Source: Bos javanicus | Lineage: Eukaryota; Chordata; Mammalia; Artiodactyla; Bovidae | Assembly: GCF_032452875.1 (NCBI RefSeq) | Contig: NC_083870.1 | Coordinates: 7,006,001-7,070,000 of the forward strand | Reading direction: 5' to 3' | DNA: 64,000 nt | Part shown: positions 11,290 through 23,334 of the stretch, piece after piece | Layout of the letters: each line of letters starts with the position of its first letter | Position numbering within the stretch: position 1 is the first letter of the stretch | Made by a program: the position numbers and the translations under genes | Notes under the pieces: generated by a model | What the model saw: the letters and a program-made list of their open reading frames with translations, nothing else | Told to the model about the DNA's origin: nothing | Database searches by the model: none

Positions 11290-11730
11290 CCATTTTTACA
11301 TAGGAGTGTGATTACTGCCTAATTACTCTCTCCCCTTTTTGACTCTCCTTTTTCTCCCCCAGGTCACCTCTATCTCCTCCCACCCCCTTCTCTTCTCTAC
11401 AAAACTCTGTGAATCTCTTTGTGTGTTCCAGGCTGTGGAGAACACTTAGGAACTGGTTACTGGCTAGATCTGTCTCTCTCCTTTTGATTCCCTCTTTTCT
11501 CCTCCTGATCACCTCTATCTCCTTCCTCCCTCTTCTCTTCTCTATGTAACTCTTGAAGCTCTCTGAGGGCTCCAGACTGTGGAGAGTGCATAGGGAATTG
11601 ATTAGTGGCTAGACTGCTTTCTCCCCTTTTAATTCCCCCTCTTCTCCTGGTTACATCTATCTCCCTCCTCCCACTTCTCTTCTCCATGTAACTCTGTGAA
11701 GCTCTCAGGGTGTCCCTCACTGTGGAGAAT
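11290..11730 (+). repeat. Tandem ~140 bp monomers in L1 5' UTR
   Basis: Three successive units share TCTCCTCC...CTTCTCTTCTCTA, AACTCTGTGAA(T/G)CTCT and a CTGTGGAGA...TTAGGAACTG-type end. Marker points at about 11400, 11545 and 11685 give a period near 140 bp. The same array is present in the minus-strand L1. Confidence 0.6.
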
Positions 11731-12304
11731 CTTTTCACCATTAACCTAGATGTTTTATCATCAGTGCAGTATGGATGGAGAAGTCTTGAGGCTACTGTAA
11801 GAATAAGACTGAAAACCAGAGGCAGGAGGCTTAAGTCCAAACCTGAAAACACCAGAAAACTCCTGACACCAGGGAACGTTAATTGATAGAAGCTCATCCA
11901 AAAGCCTCCACCTACACTGAAATCAAGCACCATCAAAGAGCCAACAAGTTCCAGAGCAAGACATGTCATACAAATTCTCTAGCAACACAGGAACATAGCC
12001 CTGAGCTTCAATATACGGGCTCCCCAAAGTCACACCGAACCCATAGACATCTCAAAACTCATTACTGGACACTTCATTGCACTCCAGAGAGAAGAAATCC
12101 AGCTACACCCACCAGAACACTGACGCAAGCTTCCCCAACCAGGAAACCTTGACAAGCCACTTGTCCAACCCCACTCACAGCAAGCAACCTCCACAATAAA
12201 GAGGAACCACAAACTGCCAGAATACAGAAAGGCCACCCCAAACACAGCAATCTAAACAAGATGAAAAGGCAGAGAAATACCCAGCAGGCAAAGGAACAGG
12301 ATAA

Positions 12305-13234
12305 ATGCCCACCAAACTAAACAAGGAAGAAATAGGAAATCCACCTGATAAAGAATTCCAAATAATGATAGTGAAAATGATACAAAATCTTGAAAACAAA
12401 TTGGAGTTACAGATAAATAGCCTGGAGACAAGGATTGAGAAGATGAAAGAAAGGTTTAACAAGGACCTAGAAGAAATAAAAAAGTCAATAAATAATAAAT
12501 AATGCAATAAATGAGATAAAAAACACTCTGGAGGGAACCAACAGGAGAATAACGGAGGCAGAAGATAGGAAAAGTGAGATAGAAAATAGAATGGTAGAAA
12601 TAAATGAAGCAAAAAAAAAAATTAAAATTAAAAAAATTAAAAAAAAAAAAAGAAAGAAATGAAGCAGAGAGGAAAAAAGAAAAAAGATTTAAAAGAAACG
12701 AGGAGAACCTCAGAGACCTCTGGGACAATGTTAAACACCCCAACATTCAAATCATAGGGGTCCCAGAAGAAGAAGACAAAAAAAAAAAAAAAATGAGAAA
12801 ATACTTGAGGAGATAATAGTTGAAAACTTCCCTAAAATGGGGAAGGAAATAGTCACCCAAGTCCAAGAAACCCAGAGAGTCCCAAACAGGATAAACCCAA
12901 GGCAAACACCCCAAGATACATATTAATCAAATTAACAAAGGTCAAACACAAAGAACCATATTAAAAGCAGCAGGGTAAAAACAACAAATAACACACAAGG
13001 GGATTCCCATAAGGATAACCACTGATCTTTCAATAGAAACTCTTCAGGCCAGAAGGGAATGGCAGGACATATTTAAAGTGATGAAAGAGAAAACCTGAAA
13101 ACCAGATTACTGTACCCAGCAAGGATCTCATTCAAATATGAAGGAGAAATCAAAGGCTTTACAGACAAGCAAAAGCTGAGAGAATTCAGCACCAGCAAAC
13201 CAGCTCTTCAACAAATGCTAAAGGACCTTCTCTA
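12305..13234 (+). pseudogene. L1 ORF1 (RNA-binding chaperone), broken
   Basis: The start MPTKLNKEEIGNPPDKEF at 12305 opens the coiled-coil domain, which runs to KSINNK and a stop at about 12500. A later piece from 12604 carries ENLRDLWDNVKHPNIQIIGV (RNA-recognition core). The C-terminal domain with ALQQMLKDLL ends at the TAG at 13232-13234. Between the pieces, a 46 bp A-rich insertion at 12611-12656 is flanked by a duplicated AAATGAAGC, and an A-run follows GVPEEED near 12780. ORF1 protein forms trimers that coat L1 RNA; this copy is frameshifted several times. Confidence 0.9.
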
Positions 13235-13292
13235 GACAGGAAACACAGAAAGGGTGTATAAACTCAAACCCAAAGTGATAAAGTAAATGGCA

Positions 13293-16200
13293 ATGGGATC
13301 ATACTTATCAATAATTACCTTAAGTGCATAATTACCTTAAGTGCAAATGGGTTGAATGCCCCAACCAAAAGACAAAGACTGGCTGAATGGATACAAAAAC
13401 AAGACCCCTATATATGTTGTCTACAAGAGACCCACCTCGAAACAAGGGACACATACAGACTGAAAGTGAAGGTCTGGAAAAAGATATTCCATGCAAATGG
13501 AGACCAAAAGAAAGCAGGACTAGCAATACTCATATCAGACAAAATAGACTTTAAAACAAAGGCTGTGAAAAGAGACAAAGAAGGACACTACACAATTATC
13601 AAAGGATCAATCCAAGAAGAAAATATAAGTTATATATGCACCCAACATAGGAGCACTGCAGTATGTAATACAAATGCTAATAAGTATGAAAGGGGAAATT
13701 AACAATAACACAATAATAGTGGGAGACTTTAATACCCCACTCACAGCTATGGATAGATCAACTAAACAGAAAATTAACAAGGAAACACAAACTTTAAACA
13801 ATACAACAGACCAGTTAGACCTAATTGATATCTATAGGACATTTCATCCCAAAACAATGAATTTCACCTTTTTCTAAAGTGCACATGGAACCTCCTCCAG
13901 GATAGATCACATCCTGGGCCAGAAATCCAGCCTTGGTAAATTCAAAAAAACTGAAATCATTCCAAGCATATTTTCTGACCACAATGCAGTAAGATTAGAT
14001 GTCAATTACAGCAGAAAAACTATTAAAAATTCGAACACATGGAGGCTGAAAAACACGCTGCTGAATAACCAACAAATCACAGAAGAAATCAAAAAAGAAA
14101 CCAAAATATGCATAGAAACAAATGAAAATGAAAACACAACAACCCAAACCCTACGGGACACTGTAAAAGCAGTGCTAAAGGGAAGATTCATAGCAATACA
14201 GGCTTACCTCAAGAAACAAGGAAAAAGTCAAATAAATAACCTAACTCTACACCTACAGCAACTAGAAAAGGAAGAAATGAAGAACCCCAGGGTTAGTAGA
14301 AGGAAAGAAATCTTAAAAATAAGGGAGGAAATAAATGCAAAAGAAACAAAAGAGACCATAGCAAAACTCAACAAAGCTAAAAGCTGGTTCTTTGAGAAGA
14401 TAAATAGAATTGACAAACCATTAGCCAGACTCATCAAGAAACAAAGAGAGAAGAATCAAATCAACAAAATTAGAAATGAAAATGCAGAGATCACAACAGA
14501 CAACACAGAAATACAAAGGATCATAAGAGACTACTATCAGGAACCACATGCAAATAAAATGGACAACGTGGAAGAAATGGACAAATTCTTAGAAAAGTAC
14601 AACTTTCCAAAACTGAACCTGAAAGAAATAGAAAATCTTAACAGACCCATCACAAGCACAGAAATGGAAACTGTAATCAGAAATCTTCCAACAAACAAAA
14701 GCCCAGGACCAGACGGCTTCACAGCTGAATTCTACCAAAAATTCAGAGAAGAGCTAACACCTATCCTACTCAAACTCTTCCAGAAAATTGCAGAGGAAGG
14801 TAAACTTCCAAACTCACTCTATGAGGCCACCATCACCCTAATACCAAAACCTGACAACAATGCCACAAAAAAAGAAAACTACAGGCCAATGTCACTGATG
14901 AACATACATGCAAAAATCCTTAACAAAATTCTAGCAAACAGAATCCAACAACATATTAAAAAGATCATACATCATGACTAAGTGGGCTTTATCCCAGGGA
15001 TGCAAGGATTCTTCAATATCCACAAATCAATCAATGTAATACAGCACATTAACAAATTGAAAGATAAAAACCGTATGATTATCTGAATAGATGCAGAGAA
15101 AGCCTTTGACAAAATTCAACATCCATTTATGATAAAAACCCTCCAGAAAGCAGGAATAGAAGGAACATACCTCAACATAAGAAAAGCTATATATGACAAA
15201 CCCACAGCAAACATTATCCTCAATGGTGAAAAATTGAAAGCATTTCCCGTAAAGTCAGGAACAAGACAAGGGTGCCCACTTTCACCACTACTATTCAACA
15301 TAGTTTTGGAAGTTTCAGCCACAGCTATCAGAGAAGAAAGAAATAAAAGGAATCCAGATTGGAAAAGAAGAAGTAAAACTCTCACTGTTTGCAGATGACA
15401 TGATCCTCTACATAGAAAACCCTAAAGACTCCACCAGAAAATTACTAAAGTTAATCAATGAATATAGTAAAGTTTCAGGATATAAAATTAACCCACAGAA
15501 ATCCCTTTCATTTCTATGCACTGAGAAAAAAAGAAAGAGAAATTAAGGAAACAATTCCATTCACCATTGCAACGAAAAGAATAAAATACTTAGGAATATA
15601 TCTACCTAAAGAAACAAAAGACCTATATATAGAAAACTATAAAATACTGATGAAAGAAATCAAAGAGGACATAAATAGATGGAGAAATATACCATGTTCA
15701 TGGATCAGAAGAATATAGTGAAAATGAGTATACTATCCACAGCAATCTATAGATTCAATGCAATCCCTATCAAGCTACCAATGATATTCGTCACAGAACT
15801 AGAACAAATAATTTCACAATTTGTATAGAAATACAAAAAACCTCCAAGAGCCACAGCAATATTGAGAAAGAAGAATGGAAATGGAGGAATCAACCTCCCT
15901 GACTTCAGGCTATACTACAAAGCTACAGTCATCAAGACAGTATGGTACTGCCATAAAGTCAGAAATATAGATCAACGGAACAAAATAGAAAGCCCAGAGA
16001 TAAATCCGCACACCTATGGACACCTTATCTTTGACAAAGGAGGCAAGAATATACAATGGAGAAAAGATACTCTCTTTAACAAGTAGTGCTGGGAAAACTG
16101 GTCAACCACTTGTAAAAGAATGAGACTAGAACACTTTCTAACACCATACACAAAAATAAACTCAAAATGGATTAAAGATCTAAACATAAGACCATAAACT

Positions 16201-17221
16201 ATAAAACTCCTAGAGGAAAACATAGGCAAAACACTCTCTGACATAAATCACAGCAGCATCCTTTATGACCCACCCCCAGAGTAATGGAAATAAAAGCAAA
16301 AATAAACAAACGGGACCTAATTAAACTTAAAATCTTTTGCACAATGAAGGAAACCTTGCACCTATAAGCAAGGTGAAAAGACAGCCTTCAGAATGGGAAA
16401 AAATAATAGCAAATGAAGCAACGGACTAAGAATTAATCTCAAAAATATACAAGCAACTCCTGCAGCTCAATTCCAGAAAAATAAACAACCCAATCAAAAA
16501 ATCGCCTAAAAAACTAAACAGACATTTCTCCAAAGAAGACATACAGATGACTGACAAACACATGAAAAGATGCCCAACATCACTCATTATCAGAGAAATG
16601 CAAACCAAAACCACAATGAAGTACCATCTCAAGCCAGTCAGAATAGCTGCTATCCCAAAGTCTACAAGCAAAAAATGCTGGAGAGGGTGCAGAAAAAAGG
16701 GAACCCTCTTACACTGTTGATAGGAATGCCAAGTAGTACAGCCACTATGGAGAACAGTGTGGAGATTCCTTAAAAAACTGGAAATAAAACTTCCAAATGA
16801 CCCAGCAATCCCACTGCTAGGCATAAACACAGAGGAAACCAGAATTGAAAGAGACATGTGTACCCCAATGTTCATCGCAGCACTGTTTATAATAGCCGGG
16901 ACTTGGAAGCAACATAGACGTCCATCAGTAGATGAATGGATAAGAAAGCTGTGGTACATATACACAATGGAATATTACTCAGCCATTAAAAAGAATACAT
17001 TTGAATCAGTTCTAATGAGGTGGATAAAACTGGAGCCTATTACTCAGAGTGAAGTAAGTCAGAAAGAAAAACACCAATACAGTATACTAACGCATATGTA
17101 TGGAATTTTTAGAAAGATGGTAATGATAACCCTGTACGTGAGACAGCACAGATGTATAGAACAATCTTTTGGACTCTGTGGGAGACGCAAAGGGTGGGAT
17201 GATTTGAAAGAAGAGCACTGA
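13293..17221 (+). pseudogene. L1 ORF2 (endonuclease-reverse transcriptase), broken
   Basis: The start MGSYLSIIT at 13293 is followed within 20 bases by a 17 bp tandem duplication (13313-13329 and 13330-13345) that shifts the frame. The endonuclease continues at 13352 with KRQRLAEWIQKQDP and QETHLETRDTYR. The RT region is open at 14172-14978 with NKSPGPDGFTAEF. The TAA at 14979-14981 replaces glutamine in HHDQVG, and the TGA at 15084-15086 replaces serine in IISIDAEKAF. The catalytic FADD is intact at 15388-15399. The C-terminal region keeps EYYSAIKKNTFESVLMRW near 16975. Pieces lie in several frames. Both named stops are present at the same codons in the minus-strand L1. Confidence 0.93.
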
Positions 17222-17463
17222 AACATGTATATTGTCATATGTGAAACAGATCACCAGTCCAGGTTCCATGCATGAGACAGGGTGTTCAGGGCTGGTACAC
17301 TGGGATGACCCAGAGGGATGGGATGGGGAGGGAGATGGGAGGGGGATTCAGGATGCAGAACACATGTACACACATGGCTGATTCATGTCAATGTATGGCA
17401 AAAACCACTACAATGTTGTAAAGTAATTAGTCTTCAATTAAAATAAATAAATAAAAAGTAAAA

Positions 17464-17628
17464 TACATGTGTCAGGCATTGCTCTACACACCTTACATAC
17501 ATTAATTAGTTTAATCTTCAGATCCACCCCTGAGGTGCATATACTATTACTGTCTTAATTTTACAGAAGAGGAAACTGTGGTCATTAAGAAGCTAAGTAA
17601 TTTGTCCAAGGTCATACTAGGTCTCTAC
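17464..17628 (+). mobile_element. MIR SINE
   Basis: Plus-strand MIR core: CAGGCATTGCTCTACACACC, CATTAATTAGTTTAATC, a TTTTACAGAAGAGGAAACTG block and TTGTCCAAGGTCAT near the end. It begins directly after the L1 target-site duplication, so the L1 inserted into or next to the MIR. Confidence 0.85.
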
Positions 17629-17887
17629 CACTTCTGTCCTTTATTGTGCCCATCTTTGGGTGAAATGTTCCCTTGATATTTCCAATTTTCCTGAAGAGAT
17701 CTCTATTCTTCCCCCTTCTAATGTTTTCCTTTGTTTTTATGTATTGTTCACTGAAGAAGACCTTCTTGTCTCTCCTTGCTCTGCTTTAGAACTCTGCATT
17801 TAGTTGGGTATAACTTTCCCTTTCTCCCTTTCTTTTAACTTATCCCAAATCCCAAGAAGGGCAGTACTAAAGAATGTTCTAACCATT

Positions 17888-19156
17888 TGACAATTGCTCT
17901 CATCTCTAGTAAGGTCAAGCTTAAAATCTTGCATGCTAGGCTTCTGTATCATGTGTACCAAGAACTTCCAGATGTACAAGCTGGGTTGAGAAAAGGCAGA
18001 AGAACCAGAAATCAAATTACAAACATTTGCTGGATCATAGAGAAAACAAGGGAATCCCAGAAAAACATCTACCTCTGTTTCATTGAGTATGCTAAAGCCT
18101 TTGGCTTTGTGGATCATGACAAACTGTGGAAAGCTCTTAAAGAGATGGGAATACCAGACCATCTTACCTGTCTCTTGAGAAATCTGTATGCAGGTCAAGA
18201 AGCAACAGTTAGAACCCTGTATGGAACAACTGATTGGTTTAGGATTGAGAAGGAAAACGACAGGATTGTCTATTGTTTCCCTGTTTATTTAACTTATACG
18301 CTGAGCACATCATGAGAAATGCCAGGCTGGATGAGTCACAAGTTGGAATCAAGATAGGCGGTAGAAAGATCAACAGCCTCAGACATGAGGATGATACCAC
18401 TCTACTAGCAGAAAGTGAAGAGAAACTAAAGAATCTCTTGATGAGGGTGAAGGAGGAGAGAGAAAAAGCTGGCTTAAAACTCAACATTCAAAAAACTAAG
18501 ATCATGGCATCTGGGCCCATTACTTCATGGTAATTAGGAGGGGAAAAGGTGGAAGGAGTGACATTTCCTCTTCTTAAACTCGAAAATCAATGAGGATGGT
18601 GACTACAGTCATGAAATCAGAGGATGTTTGCTTCTTGGCTGAAAAGCTATGACAAATCTAGACAGTGTTGAAAAGCAGAGACATCAGTCTGCCAACAAAG
18701 GTCTGTATAGTCAAGGATTTGGGCTTCCTCATGGTCATGTACAGTTGTGAGAGCTGGACCATAAAGAAGGTAGAGTGCCAAGGAATTGATGCCTTTGAAC
18801 TGTGGTTCCAGAGAAGACTCCTGAGTCCCTTGGGCAGCAAGGAGCTCAAACCAGTCAATCTTAAAGAAAATCAACCCTGAATACTCGTTGGAAAGACTGA
18901 TGCTGAAGCTGAAGCTCCAGTATTTTGGTCAATTGATGTGAAGAGCCAACTCATTGGAAAAGTCCCTGATGCTGGGAAAGATCAAGGGTAGAAGAAAAAG
19001 AGGGCATCAGAGGATGAGATGGCTGGATGACATCATTGATGCAATGGACATGAACTTGAGCAAACTCTGGGAGATGGTGAGGGACAGGAAGGCCTGGTGT
19101 GCTGCAGTCCATGGAGTGGCAAAGAGTCAGACATGACTGGGAAACTGAACAACACA
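17888..19156 (+). mobile_element. BovB (RTE) LINE, 5'-truncated, RT to 3' end
   Basis: It starts inside the RT domain (IALISSKVKLKILHARL) and runs through AKAFGFVDHDKLWKALKEMG to the normal 3' end with a GAACAACAC tail at 19156. The catalytic YADD is changed to HEDD (near 18387). Open pieces are short and in different frames. BovB is an RTE-clade retrotransposon that spread into ruminants, by established reports horizontally. Confidence 0.93.
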
Positions 19157-19915
19157 GGTAGCTTACACTGGGCACTGGTAACACTAATGATAAACCAATT
19201 TATCCCAATTTGTGAATGACCAACCCTCTTAAGTTTTCCAGAGATGTTAAGATGATTTTTTAGTATTTAAATTAAATGAAGAAGTATTTTGAAGTGAAAT
19301 TATAGATTAAAATATAACATATATAGAAATGTATCCAAGTTGTGGGTATATGGCTAAATTTCACAAAGTGAAAACACCCAGGTGAGTGGCACTCAGATGA
19401 AGAAAACTTGACAGTCTGTTGACTTAACAGGCACTTATCTTCTTTTATTCCTTACACTTGGGACAAAGTCTAATTCATTCCAGCTTTTCAACCCATGGGT
19501 CAGGTAGCCAAGGTAGAAGCCACTGGTCTTTATGGTAATGAAACCTACCTCACAGGTCTGTGGATGAGAGTACTTTGTAATCTGTGTGATCTTCAGAACC
19601 TTCTGTGTAGCACAAAAGTTGAAGCACTTTCTAAAGTCTCAGCTCCAGGTTCTTCTCCACCACAAAAGTTGCTGTGGTCTTTGATGATGCCATCCTGCCA
19701 CGTTCTCCTCTCTTTAATCTTTTGTAGGACTCATGCTGATATTATTCCACTGATAGTCATTCTATGTTGCTTTTTATATCTCTGCTCACATGAATTGTCA
19801 GGGAAGAAAATATTTCTTATAGCTGACAATAATAGATACTCAAGAAGTTTCTGTGGGCTTGTCCGCTAAATATTCACCACTCACTTTACTTTGGTATACA
19901 GAGAGTGAATGAGTG
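19157..19915. other. Unassigned sequence
   Basis: A 124-codon open stretch (19495-19866) shows no similarity I recognise and no coding signature. It is most likely chance in old non-coding sequence. No named repeat was seen before the LTR that follows. Confidence 0.4.
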
Positions 19916-19917
19916 TT

Positions 19918-20293
19918 CAGATGGACTGAATGTTTGCGTCCTACTCCCAGATTCTTATGTTGAAACTCTAATCCCTGGTATGACGGCATTACGAGGCAGG
20001 CATTTAAAAGTAATTAGGATTAAATCCTGTCATAAGGATAGAGCCCTCACGCATGAGATTAGTGCCTTTACAAGAGTCACAAGAGCCAGCTTCCTATGTT
20101 CTGCTCTCTATAATGTGAGGATACACCTAGACGCTGCAGTCTACAACCCAGAAGAGGACTCTCATCAGATCTTGACCATGCTGCACACTGATCTCAGACT
20201 TCTAGCCTCCATAACTGGCAGGAATAAATTTCTGTTTTTATAAGCCATTCAGTTTATGGTATTTCATTATGGAAGTCCAAACTGACTAAGACT
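19918..20293 (+). mobile_element. MaLR solo LTR (MST/MLT1 type)
   Basis: Typical MaLR order: CTGAATGTTTGCGTCC, TATGTTGAAACTCTAATCCC, GATAGAGCCCTCACGCATGA, GATTAGTGCCTTTACAAGAG, TTCTAGCCTCCATAACTGG, AATAAATTTCTGTTTTTATA and a GACTAAGAC end. This matches the well-known consensus of these ERVL-related LTRs. No internal region is attached. Confidence 0.85.
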
Positions 20294-20368
20294 AAGTCAG
20301 GAAGGGCTGGGACACCAGTAGATGTTTGCATGAGTTTTATAGAATAAGATTATTAACTGGAATATCAT

Positions 20369-20920
20369 TCAGTTCAGTTCAGTTCAGTCGTTCAGTCATG
20401 TCCTACTCTTTGCAACCCCATGAACCGCAGCACGCCAGGCCTCCCTGTCCATCACCAACTCCCGGAGTTCACTCAGACTCACGTCCATCCAGTCAGTGAT
20501 GCCATGCAACCATCTCATCCTCTGTCATCCCCTTCTCCTCCTGCCCCCAATCCCTACCAGCATCAGAGTCTTTTCCAATGAGTCAACTCTTCGCATGAGG
20601 TGGCCAAAGTACTGGACTTTCAGCTTTAGCATCATTCCTTCCAAAGAAATCCCAGGGCTGATCTCCTTCAGAATGGACTGGTTGGATCTCCTTGCAGTCC
20701 AAGGGACTCTCAAGAGTCTCCTCCAACACCACAGTTCAAAAGCATCAATTCTTCGGTGCTCAGCCTTCTTCACAGTCCAACTCTTACATCCATACATGAC
20801 CACAGGAAAAACTATAGCCTTGACTAGACGGACTTTTGTTGGCAAAGTAATGTCTCTGCTTTTCCATATGCTATCTAGGTTGGTCATAACTTTCCTTCCA
20901 AGGAGTAAGTGTCTTTTAAC
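20369..20920 (-). mobile_element. BovB 3' end (ART2A-like), minus strand
   Basis: About 550 bp of the BovB 3' part in complement, with a (TCAGT)n tail at its 3' end (20369 side). The open frame 20995-20525 carries MYGCKSWTVKKAEHRRIDAF and RLLRVPWTARRSNQS. The tail type suggests the younger subfamily. Confidence 0.92.
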
Positions 20921-21201
20921 TGGAGTTATTAACAAGATTATTGAATGGACTAACATTTCAGAATCCACTTGTGACTTCTGCCTGACATTTTCCATGTGCA
21001 GTGATTTACAGTCTCAGAAGTTACCAAGCAGTAATGGGACTGAATGGGAGGTTGTTTTTTAGGTATAATTGACATATTACATTAGTTTCAGATGTACAAT
21101 GCAATGATTCAATGTTTGTATATCATTGAGAAATGATCACCACCAATGTCTAGTTAACATTGTCAACACACACAGTTACAAAAAATGTTTTTCACTCTCT
21201 T

Positions 21202-21953
21202 ATGAAGAAGAGCTAAAGAGCCTCTTGATGAAAGAGGACAGTGAAAAATTTGGCTTAAAGCTCAACATTCAGAAAACTAAGATCATGGCATCCGATCCCA
21301 TCACTTCAAAGCAAATAGACTGGGAAACAGTGAAAACAGTGGCTGACTTTATTTTTCAGGGTGGGGGGGGCTCCAAAATCACTGCAGATGGTGATTGCAG
21401 CCATGAAATTAAAAGACGCTTACTCCTTGGAAGGAAAGTTATGACCAACCTAGACAGCATATTAAAAAGCAGAGACATTACTTTGCCAACAAAGGTCCAT
21501 CTAGTCAAGGCTATAGTTTGTCCAGTAGTCATGTATGGATGTGAGAGTTGGACTATAAAGAAAGCTGAGTGCTGAAGAATTGATGCTTTTGAACTGTGGT
21601 TTTGGAGAAGACTCTTGAGAGTCCCTTGGACTACAAGGAGATCCAACCAGTCCAGCCTAAAGGAGATCAGTCCTGGGTGTTCATTGGAAGGACTGATGTT
21701 GAAACTGAAACTCCAATACTTTGGCCACCTAATGCAAAGAGCTGACTCATTTGGAAAGACCCTGATGCTGGGAAAGATTGAGGGCAGGAGGAGAAGGGGA
21801 TGACAGAGGATGAGATGGTTGGATGGCATCACTGACTCAATGGACATGAGTTTGGGTGAACTCCAGGAGTTGGTGATGGACAGGGAGGCCTGGCATGCTG
21901 CGATTCATGGGGTCACAAAGAGTTGGATATGACTGAGCGACTGAACTGAACTG
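21202..21953 (+). mobile_element. BovB 3' part, plus strand
   Basis: It begins just after the YADD region (EEELKSLL), contains KLNIQKTKIMASDPITS and SRDITLPTKVHLVKAIVCPV, and ends with an ACTGA tail at 21953. An eight-G run at 21363-21370 breaks the frame. With the minus-strand BovB at 20369-20920 it forms a ~550 bp imperfect inverted pair about 280 bp apart. Confidence 0.92.
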
Positions 21954-22544
21954 ATGAGGGTGATATATTTAATCTGAATATATCTGTTTTGCCATTGTTA
22001 AAATGTTAAAATGCACTTCAGAGTAGCTTTTAAGGTGTAAACAGTAGAGTTCTTACCTTTGAGAAGTTGTTCTTAAACTAGAGGTTCTCAGCAGATGCCC
22101 TCGGGAGCTAAAAAATATCATAGAACCAGGCTGAATATAAATACAGCAAAAATAGTTATTTAAAATGGTTATTAAAAAAGCAGAAGTTGGATTGCAAAGT
22201 TAAACAGAGATGAAGAAATCGATGCAGTGGGTGTAGAATATATATGAACGGTTTGATGAAACATACTTTCCAATCCAGAGAATTTTATAGATGACAGGAA
22301 CAATTGCAAAATGTTTATTTTTAGCACTGCTCAAATGATACATTTCTAAGTTTCTACTGAGCTTGGGTAATAAAATATGAGTGGCTTATTTTTGAGCTTT
22401 TTTCTGGGAACATAATTCCTTATAGTGAGTATCAAAAGTGTATTCTACCACTGCATTCTGCAAACCCGTGTCCTATATGTTCTCAGGAAGACACCTGTAA
22501 AAAAGATGTCTGAAAAAAAGAGGTGTCTGGCTAATCCTTTCGTT
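21954..22544. other. Unassigned AT-rich sequence
   Basis: No open frame of note and no repeat I can name. Confidence 0.4.
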
Positions 22545-23320
22545 CATCCTTTATTCATTCCACATACATTTATGACATGCCCATGGAACAGACACTCTTC
22601 TAGGCACTCTGGATATATCAGTGAACAAAATAAAGATTGCTGACTTTTTTTTCAGCTTATATTTTTACCCTACTCAGACAAAAACAGTTTGCGACCCCAT
22701 GGACTGTAGCCTACCAGGCTCCTCCCTCCATGGGATTCTCCAGGCAATAATACAGGAATGGGTTGCCATTTCCTTCTCCAGGGGATCTTCCTGACCCAGG
22801 GATTGAACCCGGGTCTCCTGCATTCCAGGCAGACGCTTTAACCTCTGAGCCACCAGGGAAGCCCAAAACATAATAAATAAATTAGTAAACTACAGAGTAC
22901 ACGGGAAAGGTATAAATGCAATGGTAAAAATGAAAAAGAAAAGGCAGAATAAGGAGAACCAAGAGTTCATAGAGGTGGTGTGCAGGAAGCTGCAGTTTTA
23001 CAAAGAACATAACAGGGTTGACAAGACGACATTTGAACAAAAACTTAAGAGGTGGTGAGGGAATTATCCACGTGAACAAAGAAGAAGAGCAGCAAAGAGA
23101 ATAACCAGTACAAAGGTTTTGGTTCAGAGGTGCGCTTGGCACATTCAGGAGCGATTAGGAGGCCAGTGTGGCTGGAGCAGAGTGAGCAGGAGGCAGAGTA
23201 AGAAATGAGACCAGAGTGGTGAGGTGCAGGAGAACAGGTCATGCAGGACTCTGTAGCCCTGCAGGGTCCTTGATACTTATTGTGAGTGAAAGGAAAGCCC
23301 ATTGATTAACTGAAAAACAT
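22545..23320 (+). repeat. Old mammalian dispersed repeat, split by a SINE
   Basis: It begins with CATTCCACATACATTTATGA and CACTCTTCTAGGCACTCTGG and resumes after a Bov-tA with GCCAGTGTGGCTGGAGCAGA and GGTCATGCAGGACTCTGTAG. These are blocks of a long ancient mammalian repeat that also appears at 28080, 53700, 55460 and 62515. I recognise the text but cannot give a safe family name. Confidence 0.55.
22676..22865 (-). mobile_element. Bov-tA SINE, minus strand
   Basis: Complement of a tRNA-derived head (GGCTTCCCTGGTGGC...) joined to a Bov-A monomer, lacking the last part of the monomer. It splits the old repeat around it. Confidence 0.9.
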
Positions 23321-23334
23321 AGCCTTCAAAATCA

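Larger units (their letters stand above)
9013..17458 (+). mobile_element. L1 LINE (L1_BT type), complete length, inactive
   Basis: The element begins GGGGGCGGTCCTAAGATGGC at 9013 and ends in an (AAAT)n/A-rich tail at 17440-17458. TAAAATAC lies on both sides (9001-9008 and 17459-17466) as the likely target-site duplication. Parts in order: ~3.3 kb 5' UTR with a (GA)n, a (TA)n, a BovB insertion and ~140 bp monomers; ORF1 12305-13234; ORF2 13293-17221; 3' UTR with a G-rich GGGATGGGATGGGGAGGG tract near 17320. Many frameshifts and stops make it non-functional. The length of 8.4 kb fits full-length bovine L1. Confidence 0.95.

Noticed and set aside
16426..16965. 179-codon minus-strand frame with cysteines and hydrophobic stretches
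   Set aside because: Antisense of L1 ORF2 C-terminal region on the plus strand.
19495..19869. 124-codon open frame after a BovB element
   Set aside because: No motif, signal peptide logic or context. Length is within chance for 64 kb in six frames.
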